From contig JZRA01000009.1 in the NCBI GenBank assembly GCA_001567485.1, forward strand, positions 62,001 to 126,000: DNA of 64,000 bases, in the 5' to 3' direction. Under the pieces are notes generated by a model. The model was not told where the DNA came from. It saw nothing but the letters and a program-made list of their open reading frames with translations, and made no database searches. Of this stretch, positions 35,770 through 43,269 are shown piece by piece. The DNA is from Chloroflexi bacterium OLB13. Its GTDB lineage: Bacteria; Chloroflexota; Anaerolineae; Aggregatilineales; Phototrophicaceae. The position numbers and the translations under genes were made by a program. Within the stretch, counting starts at the first letter, position 1; the number at the start of each line of letters is the position of its first letter.

Positions 35770-37233
35770 ATGAACGACACGTTGTGGCTGGTGCTGGATG
35801 TCGGAAGCAGTGGGGTCAAAGCCGCGCTGATGGATGACGGCGGCGGCATCGTCATCACTGCCGACGCGCCGTATTCGACATTCAGCGCGGAGGGCGGCGT
35901 GGTCGAACAGGATGCGGATGCGTGGTGGAAGGCCGTGATCGACGCCTGCCATCACCTCGGCCATGACCGCGCGAAGGTCGGCGCGGTCAACGTGACCGGT
36001 CAGATGCAAGACCTCGTGATGCTCGATGCGGCGGGCGCGCCGGTACATCCAGTCATCCTCTACAGCGACACGCGGGCGAAGCACGAAGCGGCGGAGATCC
36101 ACGCGCGGTTCGGCCCGCACCGCCTGCGCGCTTTGACCGCCAATTCACAGGGAGCCGATGCGCTGTATGCCAAGCTGCTGTGGGTACAGCGACATGAGCC
36201 GGACGTGATGATGCGCACGCAGATCGTGTTGTTCGGCGGCGCGGACGCCGTGTGCTATCGCCTGACCGGCGCGGCGACCTGTGACACGACGACGGCCTCG
36301 ACGACGGGGATCTTCGACATCCGCGCGCGCCGCTGGTTCGACTCCCCTCTGCTGGCAGCGGTTGGGATCGAAGCGTGGGCCTCGCGGCTGCCAACGGTCG
36401 TTGCGGGCGGGGCGGTGGTTGGCACGGTGAGCGCAGACGCCGCCGCTGCGCTCGGCATCCCGGCCGGCATCCCCGTTCACCACGCGCCGGGTGACGCCGG
36501 GGCGACGACGTTGGGCGCGGGCAGCGGCGAGATCGGCCGGGCCTACGTCTACGCCGGAACCAGCGGCTGGGTCGGCTTCAGCGCGGAGACGCCCGGCTCG
36601 CCCGATCATGGGGTGTTCACGCTGGCGCATCCACGCGCCGGCCGTTACATGCACGCGGCGCCGCTGCTCACGGCCGGCGGCAACTTGGACTGGGCGATGA
36701 GCGTGTTCGACGCGCACGATTACGCCGCGTCTATCGATGCGGCGCTGAACGGGCCAATTACCGGTGTGACGTTTCTGCCGTATCTGAACGGCGAGCGCGC
36801 GCCGTTCGTCGACCCGCTGGCGCGCGCGGCATTTATCGGGATCAGCCCCAGCGTTGGCCGGGCCGACCTGATCCGCGCCGTGCTGGAAGGCGTCGTGTTC
36901 GGCTACCGGCACGTGCTCGACGCGCTGATGGCCGAACCGTTGGAACGCCTGATCCTGACCGGCGGCGCGACACGCTCCGGGGCGTGGTGTCAGCTCTTCG
37001 CGGATATTCTCGGCGTGCCCATCGTGCTGATCGACGGCGCCGAACACGCTTCACTTCGCGGGGCCATGCTGTCGTCTCAGGTCGCGCGTGGATCGCGTGC
37101 GGATTACACGCTGAGTCTGCCTGAACGCAGCGTCTATGCCCCCGATCGTCAGCATGCCGCGCAGTACGACCGCAAGTATACGGTGTACCGCGCGGCGTAT
37201 CCGGCGCTCAAGCCGCTGTTCGGGATGGGTTAA
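35770..37233 (+). CDS. FGGY-family carbohydrate kinase (xylulokinase-like)
   Basis: 487 aa from ATG at 35770 with AAGGGG upstream (an in-frame TTG three bases earlier is less likely). N-terminal phosphate loop LDVGSSGVKAALMD, substrate region EQDADAWW and VTGQMQDLVMLD, and C-terminal ATP-binding YAGTSGWVGF and LTGGATRSGAWCQLFADILG. Phosphorylates a pentulose, hexulose or polyol after import by the ribose-type system, trapping it in the cell. Closest by pattern to xylulokinase; the exact sugar is unknown. Converges on the MFS gene. Confidence 0.94.
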   Translation: MNDTLWLVLDVGSSGVKAALMDDGGGIVITADAPYSTFSAEGGVVEQDADAWWKAVIDACHHLGHDRAKVGAVNVTGQMQDLVMLDAAGAPVHPVILYSDTRAKHEAAEIHARFGPHRLRALTANSQGADALYAKLLWVQRHEPDVMMRTQIVLFGGADAVCYRLTGAATCDTTTASTTGIFDIRARRWFDSPLLAAVGIEAWASRLPTVVAGGAVVGTVSADAAAALGIPAGIPVHHAPGDAGATTLGAGSGEIGRAYVYAGTSGWVGFSAETPGSPDHGVFTLAHPRAGRYMHAAPLLTAGGNLDWAMSVFDAHDYAASIDAALNGPITGVTFLPYLNGERAPFVDPLARAAFIGISPSVGRADLIRAVLEGVVFGYRHVLDALMAEPLERLILTGGATRSGAWCQLFADILGVPIVLIDGAEHASLRGAMLSSQVARGSRADYTLSLPERSVYAPDRQHAAQYDRKYTVYRAAYPALKPLFGMG

Positions 37234-37261
37234 GGTACGCTACCTCGCGGATGTTTTACGA

Positions 37262-38521
37262 TCACGCGCTTTCGAACGCGAGGGGACGACGGCGATGAAA
37301 GACAGCGACGACGCTTGCGCCGGTGGCGAAGATACTAACCGCGACGATCGTATACACCATGCCGAAGCCGTGGTTTTGCTGGAGGTATCCGCTGATGAGC
37401 GTCGCCACATACCAACCGATGTTCCACATCACCATGCTCATACTGCTGAGGTTGTTGTGCAGCTCCGACGGCAGATGATCCAGCGTCAGCGGCTGGAACA
37501 ACGGCTGCATGCAGTTACGGAACGAGATGGCGAAGATGAAGGCCATTACGCACAGCGCCAGCGTGGACGACACTGCCATGATCTGAAACGATACGGCGGC
37601 GATAGAGAGCAGGATGCCCAGTGACCACGCGCGGCCGTAGCGCCGTTCCCACCACGGGTTGAGCATGGGAATAAGCGCCATGCCGAACCAGCCGATGCTG
37701 AGGATCGTGCCGACTCCATCATCCGGCACGCCGAACTGTGTGCGGAAGAACAGGTTGTAGAACGGGAACGTCAGGCCGCCGGTGAAGCCGAAGCCGAGCA
37801 TGGGTAGAGTCATCACCGTGAGCTTGCGCCACGGCACGGCTGTGCGTGACGGTTCGGCCGTACGCGCGACCGCACGCGGTTTGCGGCCTGACCGCACGAA
37901 CCGGAATGGAATCAAGCCGGTCAGGATAAGGAAAGCCCCGATTGCGATGGTCGAACCATAGGCGAAGGGCGTCTGCGCGCTGGCCGGGCCGGCCGCCGGA
38001 ACCCCGTGGCCGGCCGCGCTGACGACAAGTGCTGGCAGATAACCGCCAATGAAACTGCCTGCCGCCATCATCGCCATGGCGATGACGTTGTGCAGCGCGA
38101 AAAAGTGCGTTCGTCGTTCCGCCGGCACCAGCGTCATCATCATCGGTGCGACGGCGATCTGCTGGCCGCCGTAGAATAAGCCGACCATGAACTGCGCGAC
38201 GATCAGCATTACCAGCGACGGAAAGGCGATCTCAAGCAGCATCATTGCGGCGATGCCGGCCGTCGAAATCGCGAGCATCCGGTGGACGCCGGTGCGGTTG
38301 GCGAGGATACCGATGGGGATGCTGGTCAGCAAGCCGGCCAAGCGCGGCTGAGATTGCAGCACGCCAATTGTCGCGGGATCATGACCGAGGCTGACGAAAT
38401 AGAAGTTGAGCACGACATCCGCGACGCCAAAATAGCCGATGTGCAGCGCCGCGCTGTAGAGCAGAAACAACCAGACTTCACGATCTCGCGGTAAGAGGCC
38501 GCGAACCCGGCTGTTGATCAT
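37262..38521 (-). CDS. MFS transporter
   Basis: 419 aa, about twelve membrane segments. An MFS loop resembling GxLADRxGRR follows helix 2 (GILANRTGVHRML). Long arginine-rich cytoplasmic linker between helices 6 and 7 (RSGRKPRAVARTAEPSR). Could export or import sugars or small drugs; nothing in the sequence decides. Convergent with the kinase gene (28 bp), so not part of that operon. Confidence 0.9.
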   Translation of the reverse strand: MINSRVRGLLPRDREVWLFLLYSAALHIGYFGVADVVLNFYFVSLGHDPATIGVLQSQPRLAGLLTSIPIGILANRTGVHRMLAISTAGIAAMMLLEIAFPSLVMLIVAQFMVGLFYGGQQIAVAPMMMTLVPAERRTHFFALHNVIAMAMMAAGSFIGGYLPALVVSAAGHGVPAAGPASAQTPFAYGSTIAIGAFLILTGLIPFRFVRSGRKPRAVARTAEPSRTAVPWRKLTVMTLPMLGFGFTGGLTFPFYNLFFRTQFGVPDDGVGTILSIGWFGMALIPMLNPWWERRYGRAWSLGILLSIAAVSFQIMAVSSTLALCVMAFIFAISFRNCMQPLFQPLTLDHLPSELHNNLSSMSMVMWNIGWYVATLISGYLQQNHGFGMVYTIVAVSIFATGASVVAVFHRRRPLAFESA

Positions 38522-38809
38522 AGGGTTCTGTTTTGACTATCCGTTTGCTGCCGATAAAGTCGTATCGATGTGGTTTAGCACATCGGGATTTGCTATTGAT
38601 CGCGACCGTCCGTTTCGCGCCGATCACTCCATCTGCGCCGCGACAGCTCACATTTTCGATGACGGTTGAAGCCTTGTATAGGTCCGCGCCAAGTGGTTCT
38701 CAAACTGGTGACCAGATGCAGCGGTTTTAAGGTGATTTGTCGAGGTCGTATTTGGGCTGGCGCTTACAATCGGGTGTGAGGGGCGTCTCTTATGTTTCTG
38801 GTGATGCGC
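38522..38809. other. Intergenic region upstream of the MFS gene
   Basis: 288 bp, no gene. It contains a small perfect dyad CGATGTG (38566-38572)/CACATCG (38579-38585), 45 bp upstream of the MFS ATG and possibly an operator. It also receives the 3' end of the SMP-30 operon. Confidence 0.4.
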
Positions 38810-39673
38810 CTACCCCGCGAACTCCGGCTCCGGCTGGCCGGGCACGTCGACTTGAAGCCGGAACAGGTTGCCAGCGTAGGGCTGAGGCATCGAGTCGTTT
38901 TCGGCCGGCGCGGCCGATGTGATGTACAGCTCGGTCAGGTTCGGCCCGCCGAAGATGCAGCTCGTCACACGCGCCACCGGCAGCGGCACGACGCGGTCGA
39001 TCGAACCGTCCGGCGCGTAGCGTGTCAGCCGCCACCCGTCCCAATGCGCGCTCCACACATATCCGGCGCTGTCAATCGTGAGGCCGTCCGGCACGCCGAG
39101 CGATGTCGGCACGTCCGCGAATACACGGCGGCCGCTGATCGCCCCACTGGCGAGGTCGTACTGATACGCGTAGATCTTGCGGGGCGGCGAATCGGTGAAC
39201 AGCATCGTCTTGCGGTCGGGCGACCACGCGATGCCGTTCGACACGCTGAAGCCGCTGTCCATCTCGTGCACGGAGTGGTCGGCATCGAACCGGAGCAGCG
39301 GCGCGGCGTATTCGTTGGCCGTGACGCCGCCGATCCAGAACCGTCCGGCTGGATCGACGGCGCCGTCGTTGAAACGCATCTCTGGCTTGTCGGCGGGGAA
39401 CGGCTCCGCGAGGGTTTCGACACCCGCCGACGATCCGTCCCAGTAGGCCAGTTTGCGGCGCATCGCCAGCACGAACCCGCCCGACTTGCGAATTGCGATG
39501 CACGTCACCCAATCATCAAATACCGTGCTCTGGTGCGCGCCGCTTGCAGGGTGATAGCTGTGGACAATGCCGGCGAACGCGTCGACCCAATACAGCTGTT
39601 GATCGCGCGCGCTCCACAGCGGCCCCTCGCCCAAGCGGCATTTGACCGGTAGGACGTGCTCAACCGCCGTCAT
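38810..39673 (-). CDS. SMP-30/gluconolactonase-family lactonase
   Basis: 287 aa, single SMP-30 beta-propeller. Metal ligands expected in the family are visible: Glu in CRLGEGPLW, Asn in VSNGIAWSPD and Asp in GVPDGLTID. Hydrolyses an aldonolactone to the sugar acid using a divalent metal. No signal peptide. Last gene of the binding-protein/permease operon, 37 bp after the MalG-type permease, so it probably processes an oxidised form of the imported sugar. Confidence 0.93.
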   Translation of the reverse strand: MTAVEHVLPVKCRLGEGPLWSARDQQLYWVDAFAGIVHSYHPASGAHQSTVFDDWVTCIAIRKSGGFVLAMRRKLAYWDGSSAGVETLAEPFPADKPEMRFNDGAVDPAGRFWIGGVTANEYAAPLLRFDADHSVHEMDSGFSVSNGIAWSPDRKTMLFTDSPPRKIYAYQYDLASGAISGRRVFADVPTSLGVPDGLTIDSAGYVWSAHWDGWRLTRYAPDGSIDRVVPLPVARVTSCIFGGPNLTELYITSAAPAENDSMPQPYAGNLFRLQVDVPGQPEPEFAG

Positions 39674-39710
39674 GTGTTTTTCAGACTCCTGCCGGTCATG
39701 GCGCGCTGAA

Positions 39711-40559
39711 CTATCCCTTCACGCTGCCCGCCAGCAGGCCGCGGATGAAATACCGTCCCAGCAGGATGTACACAACCAGCGTCGGAAGGGCGGCCAGCAG
39801 CGCGGCGGCCATCTGCACGTTCCACTGGACGATCTGGCTGCCGCTCAAGTTCTGCAGCGCGACCGTGACCGTCGGCGTGCCCTGCGCGACCGTGACGCCG
39901 AATAGGAACTCGTTCCAAATCTGCGTGAACTGCCAGATGATCACGACCACAAACCCCGGCAGCGACAGCGGCAGCACGACGTGCCAGTACAGCCCGAAGA
40001 ATCCGCATCCGTCGATTGCACCCGCTTCGAGCATCTCGTTGGGGACTTCGGCGTAGTAGTTGCGGAACACCAGCGTCGTGATCGGCAGCCCGTAGACGAC
40101 ATGCACGAGAATCAGCCCCGGCAGGCTGTCGTACAGGCCGATGGAGCTGAGGAACTGCACCAGCGGGATCAGGATCGCTTGATACGGGATGAACATGCCG
40201 AACAGCATGAGCGGGAACAGGATGTTTGCGCCGGGGAAGCGCCACTTGCTCAAGACGTAGCCGTTGAGCGACCCGAGCACCGACGAGAGGATCGTCGCCG
40301 GGATGACGAGCAGGAAGCTGTTGGTCAGGCCGGGGGCCAACACTTGCAGCGCCTGCCCGTAACTTTCGAGCGAAAAGCTGCTTGGGAACTGCCACATGGT
40401 CGAGATGCTGACCTCGGCGGGGTTCTTGAAGCCGGTCATCAGCACCATATAGACCGGGATGAGGAAGATCGCGGCGAATAGGATCAGCAGGCCGTAGATC
40501 ACGAAGCGGCTGAGGGACATGCTGCGCTGTTGGAGGGCAGGACGGGATGCGGTGGTCAT
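39711..40559 (-). CDS. Carbohydrate ABC importer permease (MalG type)
   Basis: 282 aa from ATG at 40559, ATGA overlap with the upstream permease; a longer frame lies inside that gene. Six membrane segments and an EAA loop [20 protein letters not shown]. Ends [14 protein letters not shown]. No ATPase gene in this operon. Confidence 0.94.
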   Translation of the reverse strand: MTTASRPALQQRSMSLSRFVIYGLLILFAAIFLIPVYMVLMTGFKNPAEVSISTMWQFPSSFSLESYGQALQVLAPGLTNSFLLVIPATILSSVLGSLNGYVLSKWRFPGANILFPLMLFGMFIPYQAILIPLVQFLSSIGLYDSLPGLILVHVVYGLPITTLVFRNYYAEVPNEMLEAGAIDGCGFFGLYWHVVLPLSLPGFVVVIIWQFTQIWNEFLFGVTVAQGTPTVTVALQNLSGSQIVQWNVQMAAALLAALPTLVVYILLGRYFIRGLLAGSVKG

Positions 40560-41674
40560 GCGTTCTTCTCCTGTGAGCGTAAGCTGCTGACGAGATACGG
40601 GATAATCACGACGGCGACCATGATCAGCATGACCATCGCGATCGCCGCGCCGCGCCCGAACTGCTGACCGCGGAACGTCTCGAAGAACATGTTGAGGCCG
40701 GGCATGTCGATGTACAGGTTGTCGCCGCCGCCCATCACATACACCAGATCGAAGATTTTGAGCGAGATATGGCCGAGGATAATCATCGCGCTCAGCGTGA
40801 TCGGGGCCAGCAGCGGAAATACGACATAGCGGTAAACCCCGAACTCGGTGCAGCCGTCGACACGAGCCGCCTCGCGCAGTTCCTCGCTGATACCGCGCAA
40901 ACCTGCCAGATACATCGCCATGGTGTAGCCGACCATCTGCCACCCCGCGGCGACGACGATGGCGATCAATGCGACGTTGAACCCCTTGACCTCATAGTTC
41001 GGGAAGCGCAGCGCGCTGGCATTACCCAACGTCAGGTACAGCGAGACGAGGATCGTCCCTGCCGCGACCAACGCCGGCGCCGTGCCGCGTGTGCGCGACC
41101 AGCGCAGCAGCGCCCAGATCAGCACGATCGCCAGCACGACGTAGACGACGATGACCGGCAAATCCTGCCAGTTGAACTGAAGCCATTGGTCTTCGCTGAT
41201 GAACCAGCGGAACGTCCCTTTCGGCAGGCCCACGACGGTCGGCAGCACGTTGATACCGGCGTCCGGGTTGAACAGCCACTTCCATACGACGCCGGTCACG
41301 ACGAACGAGAGCGCCATCGGGAACAGGAAGATCGTGCGGAACACAGCTTCGCCGCGAATCTTCTGGTCGAGCAGGATCGCCAGCAGCATGCCGATCGCCA
41401 GACAAACGCCGATGAACATCGCCGTGAAGAACACGGTATTGACGACGTCTGTCCGGAAGCGCGAGTCGAGCAGGCCGGTGAACAAATCATTGTAATTCTT
41501 CAACCCGACGTTGTTGGCCGGTGTACCCACCAGCCGCTGCATCGCGCTTGAGTCGGTGAGCGATGTCGCAAGGGTCGACCCGATAAATCCGTAAACAAAG
41601 ATGCCGAGCAGTATCAACGAGGGCAGCAGCATAAAGAATGCGATGAGGCGGTCACGCCGACTTTGACCGATCAC
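40556..41674 (-). CDS. Carbohydrate ABC importer permease (MalF type) with an extra membrane insertion
   Basis: 372 aa, against the usual 290-320. The N-terminal half is ordinary and the EAA loop [16 protein letters not shown] is near the end. Between them, about residues 165-235, is an insertion with two additional hydrophobic stretches ([17 protein letters not shown] and [18 protein letters not shown]) separated by a basic loop, then a short extracytoplasmic segment. Could alter interaction with the binding protein. First permease after the stem-loop at 41707-41743. Confidence 0.92.
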   Translation of the reverse strand: MIGQSRRDRLIAFFMLLPSLILLGIFVYGFIGSTLATSLTDSSAMQRLVGTPANNVGLKNYNDLFTGLLDSRFRTDVVNTVFFTAMFIGVCLAIGMLLAILLDQKIRGEAVFRTIFLFPMALSFVVTGVVWKWLFNPDAGINVLPTVVGLPKGTFRWFISEDQWLQFNWQDLPVIVVYVVLAIVLIWALLRWSRTRGTAPALVAAGTILVSLYLTLGNASALRFPNYEVKGFNVALIAIVVAAGWQMVGYTMAMYLAGLRGISEELREAARVDGCTEFGVYRYVVFPLLAPITLSAMIILGHISLKIFDLVYVMGGGDNLYIDMPGLNMFFETFRGQQFGRGAAIAMVMLIMVAVVIIPYLVSSLRSQEKNA

Positions 41675-41706
41675 GTCAAGCTCCTTCCAGTCGCAGTGAG
41701 AATAGA

Positions 41707-41743
41707 CAGCGTCCTGCGAGCCAAGCAGACTCGCAGGACGCTG
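41707..41743 (-). promoter_or_regulatory. Stem-loop between binding-protein and permease genes (5 of 5)
   Basis: Perfect 14-bp arms (CAGCGTCCTGCGAG at 41707-41720, its complement at 41730-41743) with a 9-nt loop, 32 bp after the binding-protein stop. No U-tract follows. Confidence 0.68.
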
Positions 41744-41775
41744 CGACTTACATCATCAGGCCAGCAGGGCGTGTG

Positions 41776-43050
41776 TTACTGAACCATGCCAGTCTGCAGC
41801 GCGAGGACTGCCGTGTTGGCAGACGCCGTCGCCGAGTCGTGATCGCCTTGGAAGCCTGCGATGATGGCTGCGAAGCCGTTGCTGAACGCCGGCGGCGCGA
41901 CCAGACCGTGCGCCTGCGAACCCACGATGGCGTTCGATGTCCAGTCCGAGTACGCGTCTTGGAAGTACGCGTTGTACAGCTCGGAGTTATCGATCTGCGC
42001 GGTCGTGTTGGCGGGCAGCGATCCCTTGAGCGGGTTGAAGATGTCCTGCGCCTCAGCGGTGCCGAGGAAGCTCAGCCATGCGCGCACGGCGCCGGGGTTC
42101 GCGACGCCCTTCGGCAAGCCGAAGGTGTCCGACAGCATCATGAAGGCGCCGTCCGTGCCGGGGGAAGCAGCCCACGCGAAGCCGGTGCCGGGTTCGAGCG
42201 CGAGGTCGACAAGGAAGTAGCCGGCGGCCCAGTCACCCATGATGTTGAAGGCGGCTTCGCCATCCGCAACACGGCGGGACGCATCCTGCCAGCTCAGCGC
42301 GTTCATGTCGTCGTTGGCGCAGTCCAGCACCTTGCCGTAGGTATCCCATACCGCAACCGCTTCGGGGCTGGTCCAGCTCGTCGAACCGTTCCACAGGCCG
42401 TTGTAGCCGTCAACGCCCAACACGCCGAGCGCGACGCTTTCCCACAGGTGCGCCTGAGTCCAGTTCTCGCCGACGGACAGCGGAGTCACGTCCTTCGCCT
42501 GCAGGGCCGGGCAGGTCACGTTGACAAACTCGTCCCACGTCGCCGGCACGGTGACGCCCCACTCTTCGAGCTTGGCGGGGACGTACCACATCACGTTCGA
42601 ACGGTGGATGTTGACCGGCACGACGTAGATGTTGCCCTCATCGTCGGTGATCAGGTCAAGCAGACCTTCGGGGAACTGGTCGAGCCAGCCGTTCGCTTCG
42701 TAGATGTCGTTCAGCGGCTCCATCAGGCCCGCGGCGACCCACAGCGCGTTCAGTTCTTCACCGGCGTGCACTTGGAACGTGTCAGGCGGGTTGCCACCCA
42801 ACATGCGCGAGGTGAGGACGGCGCGGGCGTTCACACCCGAACCTCCGGCGACCGCGGCGTTGATGACGTTGACCTCTGGATACAGTTCCTTGAAACGTGC
42901 GATCAGCGCGTTGAGGCCGGCCTCTTCACCGCCGCCCGTCCACCACGAGAAAATCTCAAGATCGCCGCTCGGCGCATCTTGTGCCGAGGCGAAGCCAAAA
43001 GAGGCCATCACCACGGCAATTACAAGCAACAACGATACTCTGGCCTTCAT
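41776..43050 (-). CDS. Extracellular sugar-binding protein of an ABC importer (family 1)
   Basis: 424 aa. Signal peptide residues 1-23 ending GFASAQD, with no lipobox Cys. The mature N-terminus (LEIFSWWTGGGEEAGLNAL) and ARAVLTSRMLGGNPPDTFQV match the CUT1 family-1 fold; IMGDWAAGYF and the Trp-rich region are probable ligand contacts. It feeds the MalF/MalG pair downstream. It starts a new transcript: a TTGACA/TACATT promoter lies 64-93 bp upstream and a stem-loop ends the beta-mannosidase transcript before that. Substrate possibly a mannoside, given the GH2 gene next door (inference). Confidence 0.95.
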   Translation of the reverse strand: MKARVSLLLVIAVVMASFGFASAQDAPSGDLEIFSWWTGGGEEAGLNALIARFKELYPEVNVINAAVAGGSGVNARAVLTSRMLGGNPPDTFQVHAGEELNALWVAAGLMEPLNDIYEANGWLDQFPEGLLDLITDDEGNIYVVPVNIHRSNVMWYVPAKLEEWGVTVPATWDEFVNVTCPALQAKDVTPLSVGENWTQAHLWESVALGVLGVDGYNGLWNGSTSWTSPEAVAVWDTYGKVLDCANDDMNALSWQDASRRVADGEAAFNIMGDWAAGYFLVDLALEPGTGFAWAASPGTDGAFMMLSDTFGLPKGVANPGAVRAWLSFLGTAEAQDIFNPLKGSLPANTTAQIDNSELYNAYFQDAYSDWTSNAIVGSQAHGLVAPPAFSNGFAAIIAGFQGDHDSATASANTAVLALQTGMVQ

Positions 43051-43113
43051 CAGAGAATTCTCCTCTCATCGAACGACTGAACCGGGGCAATGTTTTGCCA
43101 CCCCGTCTCCCCT

Positions 43114-43143
43114 AATGTAACGCCGCGGATGAATCAGTGTCAA
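43114..43143 (-). promoter_or_regulatory. Promoter of the binding-protein/permease/SMP-30 operon
   Basis: Minus-strand consensus -35 TTGACA (43138-43143), 18-bp spacer, -10 TACATT (43114-43119). Leader of about 57 nt to the binding-protein ATG. Confidence 0.7.
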
Positions 43144-43170
43144 GCGCTGGTAACACCTATGAAAACTTGA

Positions 43171-43215
43171 AGGGGCGATACCCGTCGACCTGTGATCTTT
43201 GACGGTATCGCCCCT
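43171..43215 (-). terminator. Stem-loop terminating the beta-mannosidase transcript
   Basis: Arms AGGGGCGATA-C-CCGTC (43171-43186) and GACGG-TATCGCCCCT (43201-43215), 15 bp with one bulged base, followed on the minus strand by TCAAGTTTTC. Lies 55 bp after the GH2 stop and before the next promoter. Confidence 0.62.
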
Positions 43216-43269
43216 ATGACATTCAAACCGATGCACGCTGATTCCGACGCATCGGCCGCGCCGGAACGA

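Noticed and set aside
38533-38560. Plus-strand promoter-like TTGACT-16-TAAAGT
   Set aside because: It faces the 3' end of a convergent minus-strand operon with no plus-strand gene; it may be chance or an antisense start, so it is not listed as a feature.
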